Assembly: GCF_010211765.1 (NCBI RefSeq)
Contig: NZ_PDWO01000001.1
Coordinates: 310,001-374,000, forward strand
Direction of reading: 5' to 3'
From: Pseudoxanthomonas kaohsiungensis
Lineage (GTDB): Bacteria; Pseudomonadota; Gammaproteobacteria; Xanthomonadales; Xanthomonadaceae
DNA: 64,000 nt
Below, one piece after another: positions 31,081 through 41,051 of this stretch; within the stretch, counting starts at the first letter, position 1, and every line of letters begins with the position of its first letter. Position numbers and translations under genes: made by a program. The notes below the pieces were generated by a model. The model worked only from the letters and a program-made list of their open reading frames with translations. It did no database searches and was not told the DNA's origin.

Positions 31081-32220
31081 TCAGCCGCCCGTCGCGCAGA
31101 ACCGAGCGTAGTCGATGTAACCCGGGAACGGCCGCCCCGGCGCGCAGACCGGGCATTGCGGGTCGGGCGCCAGCCGGACCTCGCGGAACCGCATCGCCAG
31201 CGCATCGAACTGGAGCAGGCGTCCGGCCAGCGGCTGGCCGATGCCCAGCAGCAGCTTGACCGCCTCGTTCGCCTGCAGCAGGCCGACGATGCCCGGCAGC
31301 ACGCCCAGCACGCCGGCGTCGGCGCAACTGGGCGCGAACTGCGGCGGCGGCGGTTCCGGGAACAGGCAGCGGTAGCACGGGCAACGCCCGCGGTGGCGGC
31401 CGGCGTCGAACACGCTGGCCTGGCCTTCGAAGCGCTGCACCGCGCCGTACACCAGTGGCTTGCCCAGCTTCACGCAGGCGTCGTTGAGCAGGTACCGCAG
31501 CGGGAAGTTGTCCGAGCCGTCCACGACCACGTCCATGCCCTCGAGCAAGGCCTCCACGTTGGCCGATGTCGCCCGCTCGCGTATGCCCTCCACGACCACG
31601 CGCGGATTGAGCGCGGCCAGGCGCTCGCGCGCCGATTCGACCTTGGCCTGGCCGATGGCCGCTTCCACGTGCAGGATCTGCCGCTGCAGGTTGCTGCGGT
31701 CCACCACGTCGTCGTCGACGAGGCGCAGGTGGCCGACGCCGGCGGCGGCCAGGTAGAACGCGGCCGGCGAACCGAGCCCGCCGGCACCGACCAGCAGCAC
31801 GCGCGATCGCTCGAGCCGGCGCTGGCCTTCCACGCCCACCTCGTCCAGGCGCAGGTGGCGCGAGTAGCGCTCCAGGAAATCTGCCTCGTCCGCATCCAGC
31901 CGCGGACGCACCAGCGGCAGCGCGTCCGCGATCCAGGCGGTAGTGCCGCCGGCGACCGAATGCACGTCCGTGTAGCCGGCCGCCCGCAACACCTGCACGG
32001 TGGCAGCCGAACGCTGCCCGGACTGGCAGATCAGCATCACCGCCGCGTCCGGCGCCTGCAGGTGCCGGGCGTGCTCGGCTTCCAGCTCGTCCTTGGGGAT
32101 GCCCAGCGCGCCCTCCGCCTGGCCGCTGGCGCGCTCGTGCGCCTGGCGGATATCGACCAGCAGTGCGCCCTGGCGCTGGCGTTCGCGCGCCTGGCGGGGC
32201 GTGATCTCGAAATGGGCCAT
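31081..32220 (-). CDS. moeB: MoeB/ThiF-type adenylyltransferase with N-terminal rhodanese domain
   Basis: Activates the C-terminus of a MoaD/ThiS-type sulfur carrier by adenylylation, 379 aa. The N-terminal rhodanese domain (1 to about 100) has its persulfide cysteine at 65 (LICQSGQRSA). The E1-like domain has the nucleotide motif GAGGLG (145-150), RSNLQRQ, and zinc cysteines in CYRC and CPVC. Rhodanese is more often C-terminal in this family, so the order is notable. The domain may hand sulfur to the carrier after activation. Together with moeA and mobA it serves molybdenum cofactor synthesis, but thiamine or tRNA thiolation use cannot be excluded. Confidence 0.9.
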   Translation of the reverse strand: MAHFEITPRQARERQRQGALLVDIRQAHERASGQAEGALGIPKDELEAEHARHLQAPDAAVMLICQSGQRSAATVQVLRAAGYTDVHSVAGGTTAWIADALPLVRPRLDADEADFLERYSRHLRLDEVGVEGQRRLERSRVLLVGAGGLGSPAAFYLAAAGVGHLRLVDDDVVDRSNLQRQILHVEAAIGQAKVESARERLAALNPRVVVEGIRERATSANVEALLEGMDVVVDGSDNFPLRYLLNDACVKLGKPLVYGAVQRFEGQASVFDAGRHRGRCPCYRCLFPEPPPPQFAPSCADAGVLGVLPGIVGLLQANEAVKLLLGIGQPLAGRLLQFDALAMRFREVRLAPDPQCPVCAPGRPFPGYIDYARFCATGG

Positions 32221-32226
32221 CGGTCG

Positions 32227-32232
32227 ATTATC
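32227..32232 (-). promoter_or_regulatory. -10 box of moeB; message probably leaderless
   Basis: GATAAT on the minus strand ends six bases before the moeB ATG, with a weak CTTTCG/TTTCGC -35 at 17 bases. This gives moeB its own promoter within the moeA-moeB gap. Confidence 0.5.
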
Positions 32233-32329
32233 CGGCGCGCATCGCGACGGCGAAAGCACCCGGTTGCGGGTTGCATGTTTCCGCGGGCGCGGGCAATCGG
32301 GCGCGGGCGTGCCGCCGTCGCAGGCCGCG

Positions 32330-33553
32330 CTAGAGTGGCACAACCTCGACCAGGTCCCCGGCCGCATAGTCGCGCACGCCCTCGTCCAGCACGATCAGCA
32401 CGTCGCTGCCGGACGCCGCGCGCAGGCGATGGGAGCCATCGGCCGGATTGGGGAGCACCTGCAATCCGGCGCCATCGCCTTGGCCGAGCTGGCCGCGCAG
32501 CAGCTCCAGGCGCTCGTGGCGTTTGCGCCAGGGGGCGCTCAGGCACGCGCGCCAGCGCGTGCGCGGTTCGCTGCGCCCCTGCAGGCCGTCGAGCACCGCC
32601 CGGCCCAGCAGCGTGAAGGTCGCCAGCACCGATACCGGGTTCCCCGGCAGGCCCAGCACCAGCGCGCGCCCGGCCTGCCCGAACAGCACCGGCATGCCCG
32701 GCCGCATCCGCACCTTCCAGAAATGGATGCGGCCGCGCGCACGCAGCCACGGCGGCAGGTGGTCCTTTTCGCCGGCCGACACCCCGCCGCAGGTCACGAC
32801 CACGTCGAAGCTGTCGACCGCGTCGTCCAGGACGGCGGCGATCCGTGCGGGGTCATCGGGCAGGGTCGGCCACGCCACCGGCTCCAGGCCGAGTCCGCGC
32901 AACTGCGCCATCAGCTGGTCGCGGTTGCTGTTGTAGACCTGGCCGGGCTGCAACGGCAGGCCCGGCTCGACCAGTTCGTCGCCGCTGGCGAAGACGGCCA
33001 CCGTCGGTCGCGGCGACACCGCGAGGCGATCGATGCCCAGTGATGCGGCCAGGCCGATCCGCGCGGGGGTCAGCACCTGGCCTGCGTGCAGCACCACGTC
33101 GCCGACCTGCACGTCCTCGGCGCGGCGGCGCACGTTGGCCCCGCGGGCCAGCCCGGCGGGCACCAGCACCGTGTCGCCGTCGAGCACCGCGCTTTCCTTG
33201 ATCAGCACCGTATCGGTGCCTTCGGGCATGGGCGCCCCGGTGGTGATGCGGACGCACTGGCCCGTGGCCGGCGCCAGGCCCAGGTCGCGGCCGGCGAACT
33301 GCTCGCCCGCCAGGCGCAGCGCGGTGGCCGCGTCGGGATGCAAGTCGGCATGGCGCAGGGCGAAGCCGTCCATCGCGCTGTTGTCGAAGCCGGGCAAGGC
33401 CACCGGCGCGACCACGTCGGCCGCCAACACCCGGCCATCGGCACGCGAGGTCGGTACGCGCTCCGCCGCCGGCCGCCGTGCCGCACTCACCTGCCCGATG
33501 ATGGCGAGCGCTTCGTCCAGCGAGATGCGGGTGGGGAAATCGGCGTGGTCCAT
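32330..33553 (-). CDS. moeA: Molybdopterin molybdenumtransferase
   Basis: Inserts molybdate into adenylylated molybdopterin, 407 aa. Domain marks: LPGFDNSAMDGFALR, VRITTGAPMPEGTDTVLIKES, the GD motif VAVFASGDELVEPG, VTCGGVSAGEKDHL and GLPGNPVSVLATF. Domain IV closes the protein. ATG 33553. It follows mobA by about 18 bases on the same strand, so the two form an operon; moeB may be read through. Confidence 0.95.
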   Translation of the reverse strand: MDHADFPTRISLDEALAIIGQVSAARRPAAERVPTSRADGRVLAADVVAPVALPGFDNSAMDGFALRHADLHPDAATALRLAGEQFAGRDLGLAPATGQCVRITTGAPMPEGTDTVLIKESAVLDGDTVLVPAGLARGANVRRRAEDVQVGDVVLHAGQVLTPARIGLAASLGIDRLAVSPRPTVAVFASGDELVEPGLPLQPGQVYNSNRDQLMAQLRGLGLEPVAWPTLPDDPARIAAVLDDAVDSFDVVVTCGGVSAGEKDHLPPWLRARGRIHFWKVRMRPGMPVLFGQAGRALVLGLPGNPVSVLATFTLLGRAVLDGLQGRSEPRTRWRACLSAPWRKRHERLELLRGQLGQGDGAGLQVLPNPADGSHRLRAASGSDVLIVLDEGVRDYAAGDLVEVVPL

Positions 33554-33571
33554 CGGTCGGCTCGCGCGGAG

Positions 33572-34159
33572 TCAGGGCAGCGCGATGCGCGCCGCCGCCA
33601 GGTCCTGGGGCGTGTTGAGGTTGCCGAAGCGTACCCCGCGCAGCCGCACGCGGCCCAGCCCGAGCCGCTGCTCCAGCTGGCGCGGTGCGAGCTGGCCTTC
33701 GGCGACCATCGCCGACAGCGCGCGCCGCAGCGGTTCGCATCGATAAAGCGCCACCAGGGGCTGCGGACCGTCGTCGTCCTCGGCGACTGCTCCGTTGGGC
33801 GCGGCGCCGCTGGCGAGGCTCCGGACGAGGCAGTCGTTGACGTCGAACAGGTCCACCGGCAAGGTCAGCAGCCACTCGGTCGTGCACGCGGCCGCCAGCG
33901 CGTCGAGCCCGGCCAGCGGGCCGCTGCCGGAGTCGAGCCGGTCGACCACCGTGGCCAGGCCGGCGTCGGCGTAACGGGCCAAGTCGGTGTTGGCGCTGAC
34001 CAGCACCGGCCCGGTCTCCCCCGGGAACCGGCGCGCGAAGCGCAGGACCTGGGGCACGCCATCGCGCTCGAGCCAGGCCTTGTCGACGCCACCCAGCCGC
34101 GATCCGCGGCCGCCCGCCAGCAGGCCCAGGGTCAGGGTGCCGGCGGCCAAGGCCGCCAT
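33572..34159 (-). CDS. mobA: Molybdenum cofactor guanylyltransferase
   Basis: Attaches GMP to Mo-molybdopterin, forming the bis-MGD cofactor of DMSO-reductase-family enzymes, 195 aa. Nucleotide-binding loop LLAGGRGSRLGGVDKAWL, then GPLAGLDAL and TLPVDLFDV, where the aspartate takes the place of the usual CD-P metal site. The C-terminal half is less conserved. It begins one base after der stops, an operon arrangement. Its presence implies molybdoenzymes such as nitrate or formate dehydrogenases elsewhere in the genome. Confidence 0.92.
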   Translation of the reverse strand: MAALAAGTLTLGLLAGGRGSRLGGVDKAWLERDGVPQVLRFARRFPGETGPVLVSANTDLARYADAGLATVVDRLDSGSGPLAGLDALAAACTTEWLLTLPVDLFDVNDCLVRSLASGAAPNGAVAEDDDGPQPLVALYRCEPLRRALSAMVAEGQLAPRQLEQRLGLGRVRLRGVRFGNLNTPQDLAAARIALP

Positions 34160-34160
34160 C

Positions 34161-35561
34161 TCACTTGCCGCGCTTGACGTGGCGGATCAGCCGGCGCTTG
34201 CGTGCGACCTGGCGCTCGGTCAGTTCGTTCTTCTTGCCTTCGTACGGATTGGCGCCCTCGCGGAACAGCATCCGCACCGGCGTTCCGACCAGCTTGAAGC
34301 GCTTGCGGAAGAAGTTCTCCAGGTAGCGCTTGTACGAATCGGGCAGGTCCTTCAGGCGGGTGCCGTGGACCACGAACGTCGGCGGATTCTCGCCACCGGG
34401 ATGCACGTAGCGCAGCTTGGAGACGTGGCCGCGGATGCTCGGCGGCGGATTGGTCTCATAGGCGATCTCAAGCGCCTTGTTCACTTCGCTGGTGCTGAAG
34501 GTGCGGATCGCCGAGGCATGCGCGCGATGGACGGCGCGGAACAGCTCGCGCAGCCCGGAGCCGTGCTTGGCCGAGATGCGCACCGCCTCGGCCCACGGCA
34601 CGAAGGACAGCTTGCGCGACAGCAGCGCCTCGGCCTGCTCGCGCTGGTAGGTGGTCAGCCCGTCCCACTTGTTGACCGCGATCACCAGCGCGCGGCCGGC
34701 ATCGAGCACCGCACCCAGCACGGTGGCGTCCTGGTCGGTGACGCCTTCGGTGGCGTCCAGCATCAGCACCGCCACCTGGCAGCGCTCGATCGCCTGCAGC
34801 GTCTTGACCACGCTGAACTTCTCGACCGCCTCCTCGACCTTGCCCTTGCGGCGGATGCCGGCGGTGTCGATCAGCCGGTACAGCTTCCCGTCGCGCTCCA
34901 GGTCGGCGGCGATCGAATCGCGCGTGGTACCGGGCACCTCCGAGGCGATCATCCGCTCCTCGCCCAGCAGCCGGTTGACCAGGGTGGACTTGCCCACGTT
35001 CGGCCGGCCGACGAAGGCCACGCGCAGGCGCGACGGATCGTTGTCCAGTTCCTCGGTGCTGCCCTCTTCGGGAATGCGCTCGAGGATTTCCAGGTGCAGG
35101 TCGTCCAGGCCCTGCCGGTGCGCCGCCGATACCGCCAGCACATCGGCGAAACCGTAACGCGCGAACTCGGCGCGCACCGCGTCCTCGTTGGTGCCGTCGA
35201 TCTTGTTGATCACCAGGAGGGTCGGACGCGCCAGCTTGCGCAGCCAGGACAGGATCTCGTCGTCCAGCGCCGAAGCGCCCTCGCGGCCGTCGACCACGAA
35301 CAGGACCAGGTCGGCCTCGCCGGCGGCGCCACGCGCCTGGCGGGCGGTGGCTCCGGCCAGGCCTTCCTCTTCGCCGGCGATGCCGCCGGTATCGACCAGC
35401 AGGAACGGCCGGTCCGGCTCGAGCCTGCACACGCCATAGTTGCGGTCGCGGGTGACGCCCGGCTCGTCGTGGACGAGCGCGTCTCGGCTGCGCGTCAGCG
35501 CATTGAACAGGGTCGACTTGCCGACATTGGGCCGTCCAACCAGAGCAACCAGCGGCAACAT
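34161..35561 (-). CDS. der: GTPase Der (EngA)
   Basis: Essential GTPase of 50S assembly, 466 aa, with two tandem G domains. First P-loop GRPNVGKS at 9-16, switch [13 protein letters not shown] and NKIDG; second [23 protein letters not shown] and NKWDG. A KH-like C-terminal domain ends in a basic tail ([13 protein letters not shown]). ATG 35561. Lies between bamB and mobA on one strand; bamB-der neighbourhood is conserved in gammaproteobacteria. Confidence 0.97.
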   Translation of the reverse strand: MLPLVALVGRPNVGKSTLFNALTRSRDALVHDEPGVTRDRNYGVCRLEPDRPFLLVDTGGIAGEEEGLAGATARQARGAAGEADLVLFVVDGREGASALDDEILSWLRKLARPTLLVINKIDGTNEDAVRAEFARYGFADVLAVSAAHRQGLDDLHLEILERIPEEGSTEELDNDPSRLRVAFVGRPNVGKSTLVNRLLGEERMIASEVPGTTRDSIAADLERDGKLYRLIDTAGIRRKGKVEEAVEKFSVVKTLQAIERCQVAVLMLDATEGVTDQDATVLGAVLDAGRALVIAVNKWDGLTTYQREQAEALLSRKLSFVPWAEAVRISAKHGSGLRELFRAVHRAHASAIRTFSTSEVNKALEIAYETNPPPSIRGHVSKLRYVHPGGENPPTFVVHGTRLKDLPDSYKRYLENFFRKRFKLVGTPVRMLFREGANPYEGKKNELTERQVARKRRLIRHVKRGK

Positions 35562-35589
35562 GGCGTGATCCCTGCCTGCATCCGTCCGA

Positions 35590-36786
35590 TCAGTCCAGAC
35601 GGAAGGCGGTGAGGCCGCCTTCGACGTTCTGCACCAGCAGGATGCCGTCGACCACCACCGGCTGGCCCTTGATGGCCTTGCCGCCCACGCGCTCGCGCGC
35701 AGCCAGCTCGCCGTTGTCCAGGCGCAGCCAGTGCAGGTAGCCGTCGTAGTCGCCGACCACCGCGTAGTCGCCCTGCACCACCGGGCCGGTCAGCGAACGC
35801 CGCGCCAGCGCCGGCTGCGACCACAACGCCGCGCCATTGTTCTTGTCCAGCAGGTAGACCGTGCCGGCCGGGCTCGATACCAGCAGGCCGGACGCGGCGA
35901 CGCCCAGGCCGCCGATGCCGCCGTACTCGCTCTGCCACATCGGCCGTCCGCTGGGGCCGTCGATCGCGACGGTGCGGTTCTTGAAGCTGCTCACGAACAG
36001 CATGGTGCCGTCGATCAGCGGCGCGCTGTCGACGTCCGCCATGCGCTCGAGCTCGGTGCGCCCGTCGGGCGTGCCGATCGTCTGCTGCCACAGCACGCGA
36101 CCATCCTGAAGCGACAGCGCGCTGAGTGTCCCGTCGTCGTTGCCGGAGAAGAGCACGCCGGGAGCGTAGGTGAGCGGTGCGTTGCCGCGAACGGTCAGGG
36201 GCGGCAGCTCGTGCTCGTTGAACCAGCGGCGCTCGCCGGTGGTTGCGTCCAGCGCGGTGATGCGGCCGTCGTTGCTGCGCACGTACACCGTGCCCTGCGT
36301 GACCAGCGGGGCGACGATCACCTCGCTGGTGACCTTGGCACGCCAGCGCTCGGCTCCGCCGGCGGCGTCCAGGGCGATGACATCGCCGCCCAGGCTGCCG
36401 ACCACCACCAGGCCCTCGCCGGCACCGGGGCCGCCGGACAGGCGCAATGCCTGGTCCTTCGGCGCCTTGAACTCCCAGACCTGCTTGCCGGTCTGGAGGT
36501 CCAGCGCGACCACACGGTTCTCGGAAGCGGCCGCGAAGACGCGTCCGTCGAGCACTGCCGGCGTCTGCCGCGTGCCGATCCGGCGCTCACCGTCGCCGAT
36601 GCCGGTCGACCAGACCTTGGCGGGTTGCGCGGTCGGCTGGAAGTCGACCAGCTCGGCAGGCTCGGCCGCCTTCTTGGCTTCCGCGTCCTTGCCGGCGAAC
36701 CAGCCCTTAACGGTGCTGCACCCGGTCAGCGCCAGCGCGAGCAGGCCGGCCGCCAGGACCGGACGGAGCATGTGCTTGTGGGCCAT
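35590..36786 (-). CDS. bamB: Outer membrane protein assembly factor BamB
   Basis: Beta-propeller lipoprotein of the BAM complex that inserts outer-membrane barrels, 398 aa. Lipobox LALTGC with Cys23, then PQQ-like repeats ([51 protein letters not shown]) over eight blades. ATG 36786 lies one base after the YfgM stop; ATG 36771 (MLRPVL) would also keep the signal. It faces the periplasm, anchored in the outer membrane. Confidence 0.95.
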   Translation of the reverse strand: MAHKHMLRPVLAAGLLALALTGCSTVKGWFAGKDAEAKKAAEPAELVDFQPTAQPAKVWSTGIGDGERRIGTRQTPAVLDGRVFAAASENRVVALDLQTGKQVWEFKAPKDQALRLSGGPGAGEGLVVVGSLGGDVIALDAAGGAERWRAKVTSEVIVAPLVTQGTVYVRSNDGRITALDATTGERRWFNEHELPPLTVRGNAPLTYAPGVLFSGNDDGTLSALSLQDGRVLWQQTIGTPDGRTELERMADVDSAPLIDGTMLFVSSFKNRTVAIDGPSGRPMWQSEYGGIGGLGVAASGLLVSSPAGTVYLLDKNNGAALWSQPALARRSLTGPVVQGDYAVVGDYDGYLHWLRLDNGELAARERVGGKAIKGQPVVVDGILLVQNVEGGLTAFRLD

Positions 36787-36787
36787 G

Positions 36788-37414
36788 TCAGATCGCCTCC
36801 ACCGGCTCGGGCACCTGGCCACCGGCCTCCTGCAGTTTCAGCTCGACGCGGCGGCGAGACGGCGACGCCACGTCGGTGCCGGTCAGCGCCTGTGCGTAGG
36901 CATCGCGGGCTTCGTCGCGCTTGCCCGACGCGAACAGCGCGTCGCCGCGAAGCTCCTGCGCCGCGCTGCCGGTGTCGCCCTCGAGCACCTTCAATGCTTC
37001 GTCCGGCTTGCCGGATGCGTTGTACAGCTGCGCCAGGCGCTGATGCACCACCGGCGCCAGGGCCGGTTCGGCCTGGATGCCGCGCAGGGTGGCGATCGCT
37101 TCCTCGATCTTGCCTGCCTCGACCTGGGCCTTGGCCACGCGCAGCGCGGCCAGGGTCGCATAGGTGCCTTCCTGGCCGGCCAGCAGCGCGCCGGCCTTGT
37201 CGGTGGCGCCGTCCTCCAGCTGCTTGACCGCTGCGGCATAGGTCGAATGCGCCTGGTACTGCTGCTGCGCCTGGTGCTTGCCCCACCACTGCCAGCCATA
37301 AATGGCCGCGATGCCCAGGGCCAAGCCCCCGAGGATGCCAAGTGCGTTGTTGCGCAGCCACGAACGGACGCGTTCGCCCTGCTCGTGCTCGTCAAGAAGG
37401 TCGTCGATTGCCAT
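36788..37414 (-). CDS. YfgM-like tetratricopeptide membrane protein
   Basis: 208-aa ancillary SecYEG translocon factor type. MAIDDLLDEHEQGERVRSWL is the conserved cytoplasmic N-terminus, one membrane helix follows (about 26-42, ALGILGGLALGIAAIYGW), then a periplasmic tetratricopeptide domain. It is tied to BamB by a one-base gap, as yfgM-bamB is in E. coli, and probably works with PpiD-type chaperones. No isp or hisS gene lies between it and rodZ, unlike E. coli. Confidence 0.9.
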   Translation of the reverse strand: MAIDDLLDEHEQGERVRSWLRNNALGILGGLALGIAAIYGWQWWGKHQAQQQYQAHSTYAAAVKQLEDGATDKAGALLAGQEGTYATLAALRVAKAQVEAGKIEEAIATLRGIQAEPALAPVVHQRLAQLYNASGKPDEALKVLEGDTGSAAQELRGDALFASGKRDEARDAYAQALTGTDVASPSRRRVELKLQEAGGQVPEPVEAI

Positions 37415-37481
37415 GCAGTTCCCTGCCCCGCGCGGGCCGCGCCGGGACTTCTATGTCCAGTGGAGTACCGGCCCGCGCCGG

Positions 37482-38315
37482 CTACTCGGCAGGGGTCACG
37501 GAACCGTCAGAGGATACCGTAAAGCGGGCCACGTTCGCCCGCTGGTACGGCGCCGTGTCCACGATACTGCCCGCTTGCTGAACGCGTACCGCGGTCGCGT
37601 TGCCGAGCACCACGCGCAATCCCGCGCCGAGGTCGAAGGTGCGGTTGTCGCCGGCACGCATCAGGCCCTGCTCGACCGTCGTGCCATCGGGCGCGACCAC
37701 CTGCATCCAGCTCTCGCCGCCGAAATCGAGCACGAGCTTGCCGGCCGCAGGGCTGCGGTTGACCGGCGGCGCGAGCGAGGCGACATAGGGACCGGCATCC
37801 GCGGCCGGAGGGGCCGACGGCGCTGCTGGCGGCGGCAACGGGCTGCCCTGCGCGGGCATGGCCGCCTCGGGCGGCACCGCATCCAGCGAGGCGGTGGTGG
37901 GTGCCACATCGCTGAAATGCGAACGGGTGGCCAGCCATACGGGGACGACGATGGCGGCGGTGATCACCACGTAGACCGCGCGCCGCCCCATGTTCTCCAT
38001 CAGGCGCTGGTAACGGGGGGCGTGCGAATGGCTCACCAGCTCCACCGGCGCGGTGGGCGCGATCTCCGCGTCCAGGAAGGGCTCGACATCGACCCCCAGC
38101 AGGCGCGCGTAGCTGCGCAGCTGGCCACGGACGAAGACGCTGGCGCCGATCACCTGCCAGCGCCCTTCCTCCAGCGCCTGGACGACGTGCACCGGCATGC
38201 GCAGGCGGGTAGCCACTTCCTGCACGCTCAGCCCCGCCGCGGTCCGCGCGTCGCGCAGCCGGCCGCCACACCCTCGCGCATCACCGTGGATGTTCGCGCT
38301 GGATTCGTGGATCAC
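37482..38315 (-). CDS. rodZ: RodZ-like helix-turn-helix membrane protein
   Basis: 277-aa cell-shape protein that anchors MreB to the membrane. Cytoplasmic HTH about 18-80 (LRDARTAAGLSVQEVATRLRM, GASVFVRGQLRSYARLLGV), juxtamembrane basic patch, one helix (about 112-130, AVYVVITAAIVVPVWLA), a Pro/Ala-rich periplasmic linker and a C-terminal DUF4115 beta domain (LVLDFGGESWMQVVAPDG). Its ATG overlaps the pilF stop by four bases (ATGA), so the two are coupled. Confidence 0.92.
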   Translation of the reverse strand: MIHESSANIHGDARGCGGRLRDARTAAGLSVQEVATRLRMPVHVVQALEEGRWQVIGASVFVRGQLRSYARLLGVDVEPFLDAEIAPTAPVELVSHSHAPRYQRLMENMGRRAVYVVITAAIVVPVWLATRSHFSDVAPTTASLDAVPPEAAMPAQGSPLPPPAAPSAPPAADAGPYVASLAPPVNRSPAAGKLVLDFGGESWMQVVAPDGTTVEQGLMRAGDNRTFDLGAGLRVVLGNATAVRVQQAGSIVDTAPYQRANVARFTVSSDGSVTPAE

Positions 38316-39124
38316 TTTGGATCTTCCCCGGTTCTGGCTGTCGCGGCCTGCGGGAACTCCGCCCTCAACCGCTGCTCATATCGATTGGCGGCCGCCCTGT
38401 CGCCAAGCCTCTCTTCGATCCTGGCCGCGAGTTGTAACACGGATGCATCGGCCGGCGCAGCCGCCAGCCTGCGTTCCGCGAACGCCCGCGCCTCGAAGTA
38501 TTGCCCCTGGCGATATTGATACTCGGCCATGCTGGCAAGTGCATAGGCATTTTTGGGTTCGATTTCCAGAGCGCGACGCAAATCACGCTCCGCCCGTTCG
38601 CCCTGCCCGCTTTTAAGGGCGCAACCGCCGGCATTGGCCAGCGCCGAGCCAGGGGTCCGGTAGCCGGGCGCGGCCAGAGCGCGATCGAACCAGACCAGCG
38701 ACTCGGCCGGATGGCCGTTGGCGCACAGCCACGCGCCGTAGTTGTTGAGGACCTCGCCCCGCTGGGGGGACAGCTCGGCGGCGCGCCGGTAGTGCTCGCC
38801 CGCCTGGGCTGCCTGGCCGCGCCGGGCGGCGATGGCGCCCAGGAGGGTGTAGGCGTCCGCCGCGGCAGGGTCCAGCTTCAGCGCCTTGTTGGCCTGCTTC
38901 TCGGCCTCGGCAAGGTCCCCGGTGGCGAAGCGCTGGCCGGCCAGCCCCAGAGTCTCGCGGACCTGCACCCGCTTCTTGGTGGCGTCGCTGTCCGAATAGC
39001 TGTACTCGGGCGCGATCTGCTCGCTGCCCTTGATCTTCGGTGGCTTGACCGTGGCCGACTTGGAACACGCCGCCACCAGCACCAGCGCACACGCCAGGAG
39101 GATCGCGCCGCGATCAGGCCGCAT
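38312..39124 (-). CDS. pilF: Type IV pilus biogenesis/stability lipoprotein PilF (PilW)
   Basis: Outer-membrane lipoprotein pilotin needed for PilQ secretin assembly, 270 aa. Lipobox VLVAAC with Cys20, then about six tetratricopeptide repeats ([50 protein letters not shown]). ATG 39124 lies inside the end of rlmN, overlapping it by 11 bases. It sits between rlmN and rodZ, the order seen in many pseudomonads and xanthomonads. The organism should make type IV pili. Confidence 0.93.
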   Translation of the reverse strand: MRPDRGAILLACALVLVAACSKSATVKPPKIKGSEQIAPEYSYSDSDATKKRVQVRETLGLAGQRFATGDLAEAEKQANKALKLDPAAADAYTLLGAIAARRGQAAQAGEHYRRAAELSPQRGEVLNNYGAWLCANGHPAESLVWFDRALAAPGYRTPGSALANAGGCALKSGQGERAERDLRRALEIEPKNAYALASMAEYQYRQGQYFEARAFAERRLAAAPADASVLQLAARIEERLGDRAAANRYEQRLRAEFPQAATARTGEDPK

Positions 39125-40370
39125 GTCCGCCGACCTGCCCGTTCGTTTCCAGGTCGGGGGCCAGGCTGCGGCGGAACTGCGCCTGGCGGCGGGTGCGATC
39201 CATCACCTGTCCCTTGAGCTGGCCGCAGGCCGCGTCGATGTCGTCGCCACGGGTGCGTCGCACCATGGTCAGCACCTGCGAGTCGAGCAGGATCTTCTGG
39301 AAGGCGCGGATCTGCGCCTCGTCCGAGCGCTCGTAGCGGGTGCCGGGGAAGGGGTTGAACGGAATCAGGTTGACCTTGCCCGAATCGCGTGCCTGCACCG
39401 AGTTGTCGAACTGGCGCATCAGCTTCGCCAGCTGCCGCGCGTGCTCGGGCTGGTCGTTCACGCCCTTCATCAGGGTGTACTCGAAGGTCACCGAGTCACG
39501 CTTCCTGTTCGCGCGCAGGTAGCGCGCGCACGACGCCATCAGCTCGGCGATCGGGTACTTCCGGTTGAGCGGGACCAGCGTTTCGCGCAGTTCGTCGGTG
39601 GGCGCATGCAGCGACACGGCCAGCGAGACGTCGCTCTCGACCGAGAGGCGATCGATCATCGGCACCAGGCCGGACGTCGACAGGGTCACCCGCTTGTTGG
39701 CCAGGCCGTAGCCCAGGTCGTCGCGCATCACGCTCATCGCGCGGACGACGTTGTCGAAGTTCATGAGCGGCTCGCCCATGCCCATCATCACCACGTTGGT
39801 GAGTCGGCGCTGCTGGTGCGGCACATTGCCCAGGTGGCGCGCGGCCACCCAGACCTGGCCGATGATCTCGGCCGTGGTCAGGTTGCGGTTGAAGCCCTGG
39901 GTGGCGGTCGAGCAGAACGTGCAGTTCAGCCCGCAGCCGACCTGCGAGGACACGCACAGCGTGCCGCGCCCCTTGTCCGGGATGTAGACCGTTTCGATCG
40001 CGTTCTTGCCATCGGTACCCATCGCCAGCAGCCACTTGTGGGTGCCGTCGGCGGAAGGCTTGTCGAACACGACGTTGGGGACGACGACCTGCGCGTGCGC
40101 ATGCAGCTTCGCCCGCAACGCCTTGCCCAGGTCGGTCATCTGGTCGAAGTCGGTGACGTAGCGGTGGTGGATCCACTTCATCACCTGGTGCGCGCGGTAT
40201 CGCTGCTCGCCGAGGGTCTCGGCGAAGAAGCGCTCCAGGCCCTCGCGGTCGAGGTCGAGCAGGTTCTGGCGCGCCGGCGCCTTGCCAGCCTCGACCGGGT
40301 GCGCTGGCGCACCACCGGCGACCGGGTCGCCGGTGGTGGTGACGCTGGGAATCGGCTGCAGGCCGGCCAC
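39114..40370 (-). CDS. rlmN: Dual-specificity 23S rRNA/tRNA adenine-C2 methyltransferase RlmN
   Basis: Radical-SAM enzyme that methylates A2503 of 23S rRNA and A37 of some tRNAs, 418 aa. The iron-sulfur motif is C146-GLN-C150-TF-C153. [12 protein letters not shown] is the SAM-binding motif, and a C-terminal cysteine in DIDAACGQL matches the catalytic Cys. The first 35 residues (Pro/Ala-rich) extend beyond most homologues; a later start is possible but no in-frame ATG lies before the core. Begins 15 bases after ndk. Confidence 0.95.
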   Translation of the reverse strand: MAGLQPIPSVTTTGDPVAGGAPAHPVEAGKAPARQNLLDLDREGLERFFAETLGEQRYRAHQVMKWIHHRYVTDFDQMTDLGKALRAKLHAHAQVVVPNVVFDKPSADGTHKWLLAMGTDGKNAIETVYIPDKGRGTLCVSSQVGCGLNCTFCSTATQGFNRNLTTAEIIGQVWVAARHLGNVPHQQRRLTNVVMMGMGEPLMNFDNVVRAMSVMRDDLGYGLANKRVTLSTSGLVPMIDRLSVESDVSLAVSLHAPTDELRETLVPLNRKYPIAELMASCARYLRANRKRDSVTFEYTLMKGVNDQPEHARQLAKLMRQFDNSVQARDSGKVNLIPFNPFPGTRYERSDEAQIRAFQKILLDSQVLTMVRRTRGDDIDAACGQLKGQVMDRTRRQAQFRRSLAPDLETNGQVGGHAA

Positions 40371-40385
40371 GTCGCTATCCCTCGC

Positions 40386-40811
40386 TCAGCGCGAGACGAC
40401 TTCGGTCGCGGCGAAGAAGTACGCCACTTCGATCGCGGCATTCTCGACCGAGTCGGAACCGTGCGCGGCATTGGCGTCGATCGACTCGGCGAAGTCGGCG
40501 CGGATGGTGCCCGGCGCGGCTTCCTTCGGATTGGTCGCGCCCAGCAGCTCGCGGTGCTTGAGCACGGCGTTCTCGCCTTCCAGGACCTGGATCATCACCG
40601 GGCCGGAAATCATGAACTCGACCAGGGCGTTGAAAAACGGACGCTCGCGGTGCACGGCGTAGAAGCCCTCGGCCTCGCGGCGCGACAGCTGCTTGTACTT
40701 GGCGGCCACGACCTTCAGGCCGGCTTTCTCGAAGCGGGAGTAGATTTCGCCGATGACGTTCTTGGCGACGGCATCGGGCTTGACGATCGAAAGGGTGCGC
40801 TCAAGCGCCAT
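40386..40811 (-). CDS. ndk: Nucleoside diphosphate kinase
   Basis: Balances NTP/dNTP pools by phosphohistidine transfer, 141 aa. [10 protein letters not shown] at the start, His117 in [12 protein letters not shown] as phosphate carrier, and RPFF near 57-60. First gene of the ndk-rlmN-pilF-rodZ-yfgM-bamB-der run. The 240-base gap upstream holds a terminator and promoter-like elements on this strand (40871-40922). Confidence 0.97.
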   Translation of the reverse strand: MALERTLSIVKPDAVAKNVIGEIYSRFEKAGLKVVAAKYKQLSRREAEGFYAVHRERPFFNALVEFMISGPVMIQVLEGENAVLKHRELLGATNPKEAAPGTIRADFAESIDANAAHGSDSVENAAIEVAYFFAATEVVSR

Positions 40812-40870
40812 GGACTTCTTCTCTAGTGACGGACGGACGTTCCGGACCAGGACGGCCGGAGGTTAGCACG

Positions 40871-40893
40871 AAAAACCCGCGCTGGGACGCGGG
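40871..40893 (-). terminator. Intrinsic terminator-like hairpin upstream of ndk
   Basis: On the minus strand CCCGCG-TCCCAG-CGCGGG (40876-40893), flanked by extra AA/TT pairing, runs straight into TTTTTCG. It lies 60 bases before the ndk start, in the ndk direction, with no gene on this strand upstream. It may be a transcription attenuator or the end of a very short RNA. Confidence 0.7.
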
Positions 40894-40916
40894 GTTAGCT
40901 TCAAATGCGTAGCGCA

Positions 40917-40922
40917 ATTCTA
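40917..40922 (-). promoter_or_regulatory. Possible minus-strand promoter -10 box ahead of the ndk terminator
   Basis: TAGAAT on the minus strand, with GAGCAA 18 bases upstream as a weak -35. A transcript from here would meet the hairpin at 40871-40893 within about 40 bases. Confidence 0.35.
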
Positions 40923-41012
40923 GCATCGGCGGCCCCCGCTTTGCTCAAGACCGTGCCAGTGACCGTATTGCTGCACCGCAAAATGACCCGGCCGCCGCGC
41001 GGGCCTAGGATA

Positions 41013-41024
41013 AAACAATCGTTT
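41013..41024. promoter_or_regulatory. PsrA-type operator before the TetR gene
   Basis: AAAC-AATC-GTTT, flanked by G on the right, matches the known PsrA pattern of half-sites AAAC and GTTT spaced by 2-4 bases. It lies right after a -10-like TAGGAT (41006-41011) and 28 bases before the ATG, so binding would block transcription of the regulator and the fad genes behind it. Confidence 0.7.
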
Positions 41025-41051
41025 GATTTACCCGGATACGGCACCACAGGC

